This document shows positions 35,701-47,050 of a DNA stretch of 64,000 bases, one piece after another. Numbering within the stretch: position 1 is the first letter of the stretch; every line of letters begins with the position of its first letter. The notes beneath the pieces were generated by a model. That model was given only the letters and a program-made list of their open reading frames with translations. It was not told the origin of the DNA and ran no database searches. Source of the DNA: Stictocephala bisonia (Eukaryota; Arthropoda; Insecta; Hemiptera; Membracidae); the NCBI GenBank assembly GCA_035578905.1, contig JAQJVL010001101.1, positions 191,001 to 255,000 on the forward strand, read 5' to 3'. The position numbers and the translations under genes are program-made.

Positions 35701-36187
35701 ACAACAGTACAGTTGTCGAGGTGCGAGTAAATTACATGGTATTCAGGTATAGCGAGGTTGAGTTACTGATGAATAATTTGACGCTGGAGTCACAACAGTT
35801 TAGTTGTCGATTTGCGAGTAAATTACATGGTATTCAAGAGTAGCGAGGTTGAGTTACTGATGAATACATTGGCGCTGGAGTCGCAACAGTACAGTTGTCG
35901 AGGTGCGAGTAAATTACATGGTATTCATTAGTAGCGAGGTTGATTTACTGATGAATAAATTGACGCTGGAGTCACAACAGAAGAGTTGTCGAGGTGTAAG
36001 TAAACTACACGGTATTCAGGAGTAGCGAGGTTGAGTTAGTGATGAATACATTGGCGCTGGAGTCGCAACAGTACAGTTGTCGAGGTGCGAGTAAATTACA
36101 TGGTATTCAGGATTAGCGAGGTTGAGTTACTGATGAATAAATTGACGCTGGAGTCACAACAGTAGAGTTGTCGAGGTGCGAGTGAAA
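32720..36187 (+). repeat. 91 bp satellite-like array, about 38 copies
   Basis: The unit contains cgagtaaattacatggtatt, caggagtagcgacgttaagt, tactgatgaatacattggtg and ctggagtcacaacagtacag. Units in the left and middle are nearly identical, and shared variants (agagtagcgagg, ggtgaatacattggcg) recur at intervals. From about 35450 to the right edge, units become steadily more diverged (gcgaggttgag, aatttgacgctgg). This is the classic pattern of central homogenisation with decaying edges. The 91 bp length is not a codon multiple and no frame is open across it. Confidence 0.98.
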
Positions 36188-36865
36188 GTATTGAAGAACC
36201 CCACTTCGCTAACCTGTCTGCTGAGACTGTTAAGTACCGGTTGGCGGCCGACAACAGTGTAAATATTCTGCACGATTTGCGCATGCCTTAGCGAATACTG
36301 ACACACCTAACCTAACCTTCGCCTGTAACCTCCACAGTGACTCTAAATAAGGAAAATGTAAGATTGCAAATTTATTTTATACATTGACCTAAAAACGTAT
36401 TTTATCGTATTTAAATTTAGGTTTTGTTTTCTAAATAAAGATGTACAAAAGAGATCTTATTCAGAGAAAGCCTTTTCTTTGAATTTAAAAGAAGTCCTTT
36501 TCACAGCTTTAAAATAAAGGTTGAGGTTGTAAGTCAGGATAAAGTTTGGTCCTGAGATATTGAACTATATTGTTATGGAGATTTGGAATTTGGTTCGACT
36601 ATAGAAGTGGGCCAACAGGTCAGATAAATATTTTTTATTCGCCATCATTCTGGAATGTGAGATATAATCAATCTAAACAACTTGCCAGTATGTTATTACT
36701 TCCTCCATAATTGTATAATGGGACCAGGAGTTTAAATTTCCCCAGGATTCCAGAAAATATAAATACTTAGAACTGATTAAATTTAGAGAATTTAAAGGAT
36801 AGTTCATGTCACACTATCCTCAACACAGTGTACTGATTGTCTGTCTTTAATTGCAATAAATGGAA
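36188..36865. other. Non-coding stretch
   Basis: Mixed composition and no recognisable gene. A 62-codon minus-strand frame at 36096-36284 overlaps the array edge and is not convincing. Confidence 0.4.
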
Positions 36866-36869
36866 AACC

Positions 36870-38722
36870 ACGTTACAGCCTCTCTTTACCACGTTACAAT
36901 AACGGAAGCATCTCGTTACCACGTTACAATAACGAGAACCTCTCTTACCACGTTACAATAACGGAAGCATCTCTTTACCACGTTATAATAACGAAAACCT
37001 CTCATTACCACGTTACAATAACGGAAGCATCTCGTTACCACGTTACAGTAACGAGAACCTCTCTTTACCACGTTACAATAACGAGAACCTCTCTTTACCA
37101 CGTTACAATAACGAGAACCTCTCTTTACCACGTTACAATAACGGAAGCATCTCTTTACCACGTTACAATAACGAGAACCTCTCTTACCACGTTACAATAA
37201 CGGGAGCCTCTCTTTACCACGTTACAATAACGGAAGCATCTCGTTACCACGTTACAATAACGAGAACCTCTCTTTACCACGTTACAATAACGAGAACCTC
37301 TCTTTACCACGTTACAATAACGGAAGCATCTCGTTACCACGTTACAATAACGAGAACCTCCCTTACCACGTTACAATAACGGAAGCATCTCTTTACCACG
37401 TTATAATAACGAGAACCTCTCTTTACCACGTTACAATAACGGAAGCATCTCGTTACCACGTTACAATAACGAGAATCTCTCTTACCACGTTACAATAACG
37501 GGAGCCTCTCTTTACCACGTTACAATAACGGGAGCCTCTCTTTATCACGTTACAATAACGGAAGCATCTCTTTACCACGTTACAATAACGGGAGCCTCTC
37601 TTTACCACGTTACAATAACGGGAGCCTCTCTTTACCACGTTACAATAACGAGAACCTCTCTTTACCACGTTACAATAACGAGAACCTCTCTTTACCACGT
37701 TACAATAACGAGAACCTCTCTTTACCACGTTACAATAACGGAAGCATCTCGTTACCACGTTACAATAACGAGAACCTCTCTTACCACGTTACAATAACGG
37801 GAGCCTCTCTTTACCACGTTACAATAACGGAAGCATCTCGTTACCACGTTACAATAACGAGAACCTCTCTTTACCACGTTACAATAACGAGAACCTCTCT
37901 TTACCACGTTACAATAACGGAAGCATCTCGTTACCACGTTACAATAACGAGAACCTCCCTTACCACGTTACAATAACGGAAGCATCTCTTTACCACGTTA
38001 TAATAACGAGAACCTCTCTTTACCACGTTACAATAACGGAAGCATCTCGTTACCACGTTACAATAACGAGAACTCTCTTACCACGTTACAATAACGGGAG
38101 CCTCTCTTTACCACGTTACAATAACGGGAGCCTCTCTTTATCACGTTACAATAACGGAAGCATCTCTTTACCACGTTACAATAACGGGAGCCTCTCTTTA
38201 CCACGTTACAATAACGGGAGCCTCTCTTTACCACGTTACAATAACGGGAGCCTCTCTTTATCACGTTACAATAACGGGAGCATCTCTTTACCACGTTACA
38301 ATAACGAGAACCTCTCTTACCACGTTACAATAACGGGAGCCTCTCTTTATCACGTTACAATAACGGAAGCATCTCTTTACCACGTTACAATAACGAGAAC
38401 CTCTCTTACCACGTTACAATAACGGGAGCCTCTCTTTACCACGTTACAATAACGGGAGCCTCTCTTTATCACGTTACAATAACGGAAGCATGTCTTTACC
38501 ACGTTACAATAATGAGAACCTCTCTTACCACGTTACAATAACGGGAGCCTCTCTTTACCACGTTACAATAACGGGAGCCTCTCTTTACCACGTTACAATA
38601 ACGAGAACCTCTCTTACCACGTTACAATAACGGGAGCCTCTCTTTATCACGTTACAATAAAGGGAGCCTCTCTTTACCACGTTACAATAACGGGAGCATC
38701 TATTTACCACGTTACAATAACC
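36870..38722 (-). repeat. 30 bp minisatellite, about 61 copies, with 597 bp higher-order repeat
   Basis: The unit is accacgttacaataacgg followed by a variable tail (gagcctctcttt, aagcatctcgtt, agaacctctctt). Some units are 29 bp. Blocks of about twenty units recur at an offset of 597 bp: the order of unit types and rare variants (cctccctt near 37360 and 37957, ttataataac near 37401 and 37998) are preserved. The minus strand reads as short peptide repeats (GSRYCNVVKR), which is a by-product. Confidence 0.97.
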
Positions 38723-39034
38723 TATCCACCCTAACTATGCTTCCAAACACTCGAGGTTTAACAATTAGATAACATGTACAAAATCTAAACTATTTTTAGG
38801 GTTTATGGAAAATCCAATTAGAGTTTGGAAAGGGCCGTTACTTTTTCTGTGAAATATATACAGTATAAAAATATAATTGTAAAATGTAGTTGCGCCAATG
38901 TTCCAAAAATATACTGTGGTCAGAGGTTACGCTGGGAACGATCGAAGGACAAGAGGAATTAACGTACAAACACTGTTTCAGTTCCAGAAACACCATATAC
39001 TGAGTATTCTAACGTTGTTACAGGACAACAGTCC
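38723..39034. other. Non-coding stretch
   Basis: Nothing recognisable apart from the tRNA-like segment that follows. Confidence 0.4.
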
Positions 39035-39112
39035 AAACTCATCAACTAGACTTAGTTGGACCTCCCGGATCTAATCCCGTAACCCATGCTTTAAAGTCAG
39101 GAGTGCTAGCCG
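39035..39112 (-). mobile_element. tRNA-like segment, possible SINE head
   Basis: On the minus strand, ccggctagcactcctgactt is followed about 25 bases on by gggattagatccgggagg. These resemble tRNA boxes A and B (box B near GGATTAGATCC) at roughly tRNA spacing. The segment does not fold into a clean tRNA by eye, so a tRNA-derived SINE head or tRNA relic is the better call. Confidence 0.3.
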
Positions 39113-39580
39113 GAAGCACTAATATTTCATGATAAAAGTTTATATATGTATTGTTTAGTAAAAACAAAGTAAATGATCTTAGGACTACGCTTGGAATGCC
39201 ATCACTTTCAACCAGCATCATGCAATAACCAACCAGTGGAACGGAATGTGCTAATGGGCATGATGTGACAGCGAGTATTCCTTGGTTAACTCATACTCAG
39301 CACTATCAGGCACTCTGTTAATTAGCCTGACTAGTCTGTTACTAATTAAGAGGTATGTTTTACATGATATGTCATGTTTTGTTGTACAAAATTGTTTCTG
39401 TTTAATCTTCTATTAGTTCTAGCGTCTTGTTTTATATCACTTTCACTAATTCATATTGTCATTTTCATATTATGAAAGTATGATGAATGCAAAATACTTA
39501 TTTTCTAAAAGTTTTACCTTTTCTGAAAAATTTACTGTTTTAAAAACCGTAATGAAAAATAGATACTAGTTATATTTTGT
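39113..39580. other. AT-rich non-coding stretch
   Basis: Nothing recognisable was seen. Confidence 0.4.
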
Positions 39581-39584
39581 CATT

Positions 39585-39812
39585 TACAGTACAAGTGAAC
39601 GTTACACAATACAAATTTATTACAATGTAAGCACAAAATGCACAAATATATTACGATACACGTACAAAATGCACCAATATTATGGTGAGCGTGGTTCACC
39701 GAAATCGATCACCATAATATTTGTGCATTTTGTACTTGTATTGTAATATATTTGTGCATTTTGTGCTTATATTGTGATAAATTTGTGTTGTGTGATGTTC
39801 ACTTGTACTGTA
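39585..39812. mobile_element. 228 bp palindromic foldback (MITE-like)
   Basis: Arms of about 104 bp (39585-39690 and 39708-39812) are near-perfect reverse complements, from tacagtacaagtgaacgtta and tagtgt-type ends to the centre (tattatggtga / tcaccataata). The loop is about 17 bp (gcgtggttcaccgaaatcga region). Within each arm a sub-repeat (caaaatgcacaaatatatta / caaaatgcaccaatattatg) occurs twice. This is most likely a small foldback or MITE. No flanking target duplication is obvious. Confidence 0.85.
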
Positions 39813-39814
39813 TA

Positions 39815-40587
39815 TGTACCAACACGTATTATGCTAATTAAAAACTATTTATTTTGTGATTTTTTAAAATTTGAAAAAACACCCAGATATTTTCTATTAG
39901 TTTTATAGAGTAGTTATTAAATGTATTGTACTTTTCTTAAATAACGGTTATGTAAATTATGGTTCTTAAAAAATATTTTAAGCATTCAGAGATTCTCAAC
40001 TAAATGATTAATAGACGTTTTTTTTCCAAGGTTTAAGTAGTTTTAAAAAATGTTTCAAGCCTAATAGATCTAAAATAAGTTATTAAATGCACGTTTCCTC
40101 TTAGCCAAATAGCAAATGTTATGTAGTTTTATTATTTTTCAAAAATGTTTTAAGCATATAGACATTCTCAATTAATTCATTAATTAAATTTATCTCTATG
40201 GATTCATATGACTACAACAATAATGCCTATTTTAGGTTTTATAAGTGGGGAATGTTGTAAAATGAGTTATGAATCAAAACAATAATCATAACGTTATAAA
40301 TCCAAATAAGAGCAATGAGGAAAATATGAAGGACAGGTTACTAAAATTAACTTACTAAAACCAATACTACTTAAGATAGGGTTTATTTCAGATGGCCTAT
40401 ATCACACGGAGCAATACAAACAAACGTAGTTATCAAGGTTGTAGCGCGCATTATTATCTACCTGGCATTTAACATCTTCCTCCTTCAAGTGTCAACAGTA
40501 TAAACGACACACCCACATACAGGGCAATCACCTCCACAGTTAATTGTTCACCCAAACACTGTATAAGACACAACAATGTAATCAAAT
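39815..40587. other. AT-rich non-coding stretch
   Basis: No gene or repeat recognised. Confidence 0.45.
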
Positions 40588-40589
40588 TT

Positions 40590-41935
40590 GATTGGCCTAT
40601 TTGTTGGTGCGTTTAACAACCACAAATACTGCTGTTATTTGTTGGTGCGTGTAACAAACACTGCTGTTATTTGTGGGTGCGTGTTACAACCACAAACACT
40701 GCTGTTATTTGTTGGTGCGTGTAACAAACACTACTGTTATTTGTGGATGCGTGTAACAACCACAAACACTGCTGTTATTTGTTGGTGCGTGTAACAACCA
40801 CAACCACTGCTGTTATTTGTTGGTGCGTGTAACAACCACAAACACTGCTGTTATTTGTTGGTACGTGTAACAACCACAAACACTGCTGTTATTTGTTGGT
40901 GCGTGTAACAACCACAAACACTGCTGTTATTTGTTGGTGCGTGTAACAACCACAAACACTGCTGTTATTTATTGGTGCGTGTAACAACCACAAACACTGC
41001 TGTTATTTGTGGGTGCGTTTAACAACCACAAACACTGCTGTTATTTGTTGGTGCGTGTCACAAACACTGCTGTTATTTGTGGGTGCGTTTAACAACCACA
41101 AACACTGCTGTTATTTGTTGGTGCGTGTAACAAACACTACTGTTATTTGTGGATGCGTGTAACAACCACAAACACTGCTGTTATTTGTTGGTGCGTGTAA
41201 CAACCACAACCACTGCTGTTATTTGTTGGTGCGTGTAACAACCACAAACACTGCTGTTATTTGTTGGTGCGTGTAACAAACACTGCTGTTATTTGTGGGT
41301 GCGTGTAACAACCACAAACACTGCTGTTATTTGTTGGTGCGTGTAACAACCACAAACACTGCTGTTATTTGTTGGTACGTGTAACAACCACAAACACTGC
41401 TGTTATTTGTTGGTGCGTGTAACAACCACAACCACTGCTGTTATTTGTTGGTGCGTGTAACAACCACAAACACTGCTGTTATTTGTTGGTGCGTGTAACA
41501 AACACTGCTGTTATTTGTGGGTGCGTGTAACAACCACAAACACTGCTGTTATTTGCTGGTGCGTGTAACAACCACAAACACTGTTGTTATTTTTTGGTGC
41601 GTGTAACAACCACAATCACTGCTGTTATTTGTTGGTACGTGTAACAACCAAACACTGCTGTTATTTGTGGGTACGTGTAACAACCACAAACACTGCTGTT
41701 ATTTGTTGGTGCGTGTAACAACCACAAACACTGCTGTTATTTGTTGGTGCGTGTAACAACCACAAACACTGCTGTTATTTGTTGGTGCGTGTAACAACCA
41801 CACACACTGCTGTTATTTGTGGGTACGTGTAACAACCACAAACACTGCTGTTATTTGTTGGTGCGTGTAACAACCACAAACACTGCTGTTATTTGCTGGT
41901 GTGTGTAACAACCACAAACTCTGCTGTTATTTGTT
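40590..41935 (+). repeat. 38/32 bp minisatellite, about 36 copies
   Basis: The unit is aaccacaaacactgctgtta then tttgttggtgcgtgtaac (38 bp). A shorter 32 bp form lacks the first aaccac and often carries tgtgggtgcg instead of tgttggtgcg. The long and short forms alternate in a partly periodic way (for example near 40640-40800 and 41050-41220), which indicates higher-order duplication. Confidence 0.97.
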
Positions 41936-43280
41936 GTCAACGAGAACTAATTATTGTTGGTGCATATTTGAGTTGAGATGTAGGCCTTTAGTTTGTGAAT
42001 TTCTTCTTACAGTCATCACCTCTGATGACTTCCGGTGTATGGGTAGTTCCGGCTTACACGAATCTATTCTCCATAAGAACAATATTAGATTTTTAAAATC
42101 GAGCAAAATATAGCTCTACATTAATCCTTTAGAATTGTTATTAATTATTCGATTTTTACGATTAAAGTTTAAAAAATCCTTCAATACGTGCTTAAGTTGA
42201 TTAATTTTTGTTTTCCTGATTTTCTGGTGCTTTTAATTTCAACAAATGTTTGTATTTGGAACACTTTTAAGAATACGTGCATCACAAAATACTAAACTAA
42301 AAAAAAATAATATGCTAGGCAATCAATACACTTCATTACAACAACCGCAACTTTGATTGATTGATTTTCTGGTTAAATCAAATACAATTTAACCAGAAAA
42401 TGGGAAATATTCAGATTATCCGTTTGGTGTCAGTGTCATGTAAAATAGATCCAAGATGCCCGACGACTCCAGCCCCCCCCCCTTAAAAATATAACATCAT
42501 AAGATCGATTCACATTTAAACTTGTGATTGCCTACAATTGTACATCTACGACATTCTTAAAATAAATCAAATAGATACAAAATATTAATGTTAGTAAGAT
42601 TTCATTTGATTAAAACTACAGTACAGACTTAGTTGTTTATTTATTTATTGATGGCGTCACGAAATTTACAAAACTTTTTCAAATAAAAAAACCATCGAGA
42701 CTACCACAAGACTACTACATATACGAGGCAGTAGTATAAACATAAATAAAAACAACTACTGACATGCAGAGCAATCCGTAAACTAAACTTAAAACCACAT
42801 CAAGATAACAAGTACAAAACTCATCTAAACGACACGCCAAGACAGTAGGCCTACTAAAGAACGTATCAGAAACGCCGTGAATACTAAATAACGTCTAATA
42901 ATTCATTATAAGCTGAATTAATTAAGAAATAATCAGGCAAACACTATAAAAAAAAAACTTAATCATAGCAAAATGAAAATAGTTCATTGCAAGTATGCTT
43001 TTTTAGTTGTTTTATTATTTTATAAGACTATTTTACTATCCCTAATTTTATAAAGCTTATGTATGTTTGGTGATTTCACCTCGATTATACCAGATGCGCA
43101 TTAGGGATTGCTTAAGAGTAACTTAAGGAGTGGTATTACTTGAAGGGCTTATGGTTATCTATAAACTAGGTGTGAGATACCATAAAGGACTAGCGGAGAT
43201 TTGACGAGATATGGCATCGATATTGACTGACAATCGACAGGAATCATAACAAGTCTTTTAAAAAGTACTTAATATTAGTA
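41936..43280. other. AT-rich non-coding stretch
   Basis: No gene recognised. A poly(C) run of about 10 lies near 42473-42482. Confidence 0.45.
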
Positions 43281-43284
43281 ATAC

Positions 43285-44376
43285 GCAGGTTGTCTCTGAA
43301 CTCTGATAAGCTCTCTTAGTTGTTGTTACTAGTTAATTTAGAATTACAAATGTCATATTTAAAGTGTCCAACACACCTTGGGAAATCCTTCAAACCCCTA
43401 TTTTTTTTATTTTTTTTTTTTCACTTTTAAATTTATATCTCAAAAACCAAAAGGTGTATTAAACTGCAATTTTGCATTGTTCTTTATAAAATAAACAAAT
43501 GTTTTGAGAAAAATTATTGGTTTTCTTGTATGAAAAGTTTCGAAAAATCCTAAATAAATAAATATTTTAATCCTAAATAATTCTTAAACCATTAAATATA
43601 ATGAAAATTGCTTTAAACAATGTTTTTCAGCAAATTTGATTATATGTCCACTGATGTATAAATTTTAAAAATCAGATGAAAAATAACAAAGAAGATACCA
43701 TTTATGTGGCAGTATGTACAGTGCAATATGTCTGTATAATGTGTAACACACGTTACAGCTGATAATAAAGCAATTTGTGATTTTAAAACATATGTTTATG
43801 TAAACTTTATTTTTGTTCTCGTCAGCTGATTTTAATAAAGTTATTTGTGATAGTCCTCAATCATGTGTTTACATAAACTTTATTGTTGTACTTGTCGACT
43901 GATTTAAGTCTATCGCAAATTATCAGCTGTTACATGTGTGTTGCGCATTGTATATGCATATTGCGCTTTATTTACTGTCTCATAAATGATCTCTTCATTG
44001 TTATTTTTCCTCCGATTTTTTGAAGTTTTACATAATTATATTTATAATTACATTTTCTAAAGGATGTCGTTTTGTGTAATTTTTAATATATTATTGGTTT
44101 AGGAGTTATTTAGGATTTAAAATTTTAAATGGCCACCTTACAGGAAAACCAATAATATTTCTCAAAACGGGTGTTTATTTTATAAAGAACCATGCAAAAT
44201 TGCAGCTTAATAAACCTTTCGGTTTTTGAGATATAAATTTAAAAGTTTAAAAAACAAAATGGCGGCTGGAAGGACAACCAAGGTGTTTTGGATACTTTAA
44301 ATATGATATTTTTTATTCTAAATTAACCAGCAACAACAACCAAGAGAGCTTATCAGAGAGTTCAGAGACAACCTGC
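43285..44376. mobile_element. 1.09 kb foldback element (large palindrome)
   Basis: The left terminus gcaggttgtctctgaactct is mirrored by the right terminus agagttcagagacaacctgc at 44357-44376. Similarity between the two arms continues inward almost to the centre near 43830, for example ttaaatttatatctcaaaaa with caattttgcat on the left against their reverse complements near 44195-44250, and cagctgataat near 43755 against attatcagctg near 43919. Arms are about 500 bp and 80-90% alike by eye. Internal segments are nested inverted repeats. There is no coding capacity. A non-autonomous foldback DNA transposon is likely; superfamily unknown. Confidence 0.85.
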
Positions 44377-44535
44377 ATATTTATATGGCTTTCAATCCTG
44401 GTCTGCCTATCTTCAATATGTACACAATAATATATACATACATTTTTCTAAAGTACAATTATTGTTATTTTATTCGTACGAATATCTACACAAAATAATG
44501 TACATGTTTGTGTCTTCCAAATTAATGAATGTGCC

Positions 44536-44660
44536 TGCGGGGTGACTCAGTGGCTAGTCTTCGAACTGTTCAGTACTGGTAGGTACTTCGTTCGTTGAAT
44601 AAAATTCACGCACAGACCTGCAGACTCAGTGTAAACTGACAAGTTCAATTTAAATTAAAA
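44536..44660 (+). mobile_element. tRNA-derived SINE, copy 1
   Basis: It matches 57104-57240: gtgactcagtggctagtctt against gtggcttagtgcctaaggct, then gttgaataaaattcacgcac against gttgaataaagttcatgcac, then gtaaactgacaagttcaatt against gtaaattgagaagtgaagtt, ending A-rich in both. The head resembles tRNA box A (TGaCTCAGTGGCTA). Box B is poorly preserved in this copy. Confidence 0.6.
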
Positions 44661-44789
44661 AATGTTTATGATGGAAGTCAACGATTTTATTAAGGTGCTG
44701 GTCGTTAATAAATCGAGGGAAATGATTTGAGAAGGACGACTGTAGGTAATCTTTGTCACTAACTAAGGTCCACTGATCTTTACAAAGAA

Positions 44790-45060
44790 AAATATATAAA
44801 TAGCTTAATAGCCGGGCCAGTAAGGCATCTAGATGAGACAGCTTATTGTGGATCCGAATCTCGTAGTATTGGTTGAGTCCAGAACAAACTTGGCACACAT
44901 TTCCTTTCTATGAAAACATCCGTACCCGTACCACTGATGGCAATCATTGAGTGGATGCTGCGTCAGTATTAAAAGGATTGATAGTATATCGCCTGAAATT
45001 TTAACAACTTTTAACTTCTAAATATCTGGTTACGCCCAGTGCCATGTAACAAGCAGTTTA
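44790..45060 (-). mobile_element. Dispersed SINE-like repeat, copy 3
   Basis: It shares with 2830-3310 the blocks gtggatccgaatctcgtagt, gatggcaatcattgagtgga, gtcagtattaaaaggattga and atatcgcctg, in the same order and spacing. On the minus strand GAGATTCGGATCC resembles a box B. A 250 bp block from the middle of copy 1 is shortened here. Confidence 0.55.
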
Positions 45061-45064
45061 GTTT

Positions 45065-46540
45065 AGAAAAAGGTCTCGTTGAAACATAATTGTAAAACGA
45101 ATTCTATGTTAATTCATAGAATTATAAATACTCTAAAGCATTTATAATTCATTTACTGAGATTTCTCTTAGCTGTACACTTTTTTAAATGTTCTGACCTA
45201 CATTGTATCCCTAGTTATCTTTGTGTGCTAGTTAATATGAGTTGAGAGAAATAATAGAATTTTCCGATCTTGTCATGAACCTTGAATTCTATTTTACCGT
45301 ACATTTATATTGCTATCAATGTAAGACGATTCCGATAATGAGAATTTTTTACTAACCTCATTTGTTATCGTCTTTCTAATTGGTTCTTAATGGAAACCGG
45401 TTAACAATTTCAATCGTCTCTTTAATGTAATATATATGTACATAAACATCTCTGTACTGGGAAAATAAAACCTTTTACTTATTTATTTTTGTTCTTCAAC
45501 AACGAAACTGAAGTGTATTATACGACTAGGCCAATCTGACCTAAGCCGGTTATCAAATGACATCATCTAATCTCATTTGTAATCGAGACAAGTCACATGA
45601 TTCTAAAAATACATGTTTGACACATTCTTACTTTTGCAAACAGTGCGAGTAAAACCAAAATAGTCATGTTTTATGTATCATAGGCAGTTATTGACGTCGC
45701 ATTATTTTTCATTGAGTTGTGTTTACTGAAACAGAATGCGTAATGTTTGTACATAATTGAAGACTATGGGCTAATAGATAGTCAAACAATGCAAGGTCAA
45801 ATATGTAAACATATTTGGTAACTTTTCTACTGGACTATTTTCATCATTATCAATGACATATCATCTTGTCTGGAACGTCATAGTCCAATAAAAAAAATAA
45901 AATAACTGCAAAAAAATTTATTTTTCCTCAGAATCCATTAAAAATATTTTACTAATTATATTTAGATAACACATTCGTCAAATAAAGTAGTAAACATTAA
46001 CTTATACGTAATCATAAACTAAATCTTATTGTCTGAAGTCCAAATAGGTTGTATAAGTGTTTCCATAAATCATTCCTGTCACAATTGTAACAATGGGCAG
46101 CAGTTAATTACCTCTGTTTTACAATTTTATTGGTATTAAACAATTGGTAGAACGTATTTATGTTGCCAACTGTACCAGTTACGAGTTGAGTTTATTAAAG
46201 GATAAAAACAAATATTTTTAAGACAACATTTTAACTCAAATGAAACTCAATTGAGGTTTGGACTTGACTAGCGCCACATTCTAAGTAAATTTATTTCTAT
46301 GTTGATACTGCTTTGAAGTCCGCGATGGAGCATTAAATATTGAACAAACGTTCACTATTCAAAGCATGAATAAAAATGTTAAACGTTTACTTAGGGACTT
46401 TAGAAAACAAGTTTTTCACTGCCGAAAGCAACAAGCAACTAATTCATAATTTGTAAATATTAAATAAAAAATAACAGTATAAAAACAACTGATATAAAAT
46501 AAATATTAATTTGATTATATTATTATATAACATTATCAAA
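45065..46540. other. AT-rich non-coding stretch
   Basis: No gene recognised. Sequence at 45420-45480 ending gaaaataaaacctttta could be a retrotransposon 3' end, but no body is visible. Confidence 0.4.
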
Positions 46541-46542
46541 TA

Positions 46543-47050
46543 TTAACATCTGATACTGTAGATCATGAAATCTTATTCAACAAATTGTACAGTATTGGAA
46601 TTGGAGGCCAAACACTTAAATTGATTATAAGCTATTTAACGAATAGACAACAGTGTGTCAGAATAGATGATCTTTACAGTTATGATAAAACCGTTCGAAA
46701 AGTAACTCAAGGATCAGTCCTAGGTTCATTATTGTTTATCATATTTATAAATGATATTTTTGATATTATATATGACACCACAGCTTATACCGATGACACT
46801 CTTATACTAAGTATTGAACAAAATAATATACTAGGTGAAGCAAGTATGAACAATAAATTGTAAAATGCTATAAAATGGTTCATAAACAATAAACCAACTA
46901 TACATTTTGATAAAACTGTTCACATGGCAATAGTATGCTATGTTAATATTTATCAGGATACAGGACCTATATTATTTGGAGGAAAAGTGATAAAAAGAGT
47001 AAAATTCTATAAATATCTGAGTCATCGTCGATGATAATTTGAAGTGGAAC
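46543..47050 (+). pseudogene. Non-LTR retrotransposon reverse transcriptase fragment
   Basis: From 46543 one frame encodes TSDTVDHEILFNKLYSIG (motif A, with the first catalytic Asp in DTVDH), SYLTNRQQCVRI, VTQGSVLGSLLFIIFIND (motif B) and AYTDDTLIL at 46783. In that last motif the usual Y-A-D-D is Y-T-D-D, with both Asp kept. A TAA at 46861 breaks the frame. Beyond it the same frame continues (AIKWFINNKP) to KYL at 47019, and a 2 bp deletion then shifts to VIVDDNLKWN. So two lesions separate the palm from the thumb segment. Endonuclease and N-terminal regions are missing. Probably a Jockey- or CR1-like insect element. Confidence 0.85.

Noticed and set aside
32720..36187. CRISPR array
   Set aside because: The 91 bp units are contiguous with no unique spacers, there are no cas genes, and the context is eukaryotic.
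36916..38294. Minus-strand frames with repeated GSRYCNVVKR-like peptides
   Set aside because: The 30 bp repeat is ten codons long, so any stop-free unit yields such a frame. There is no promoter or other sign of coding.
36870..38722. Telomeric or rDNA spacer repeat
   Set aside because: The unit does not resemble TTAGG-type telomere repeats, and no rRNA sequence is present in the window.
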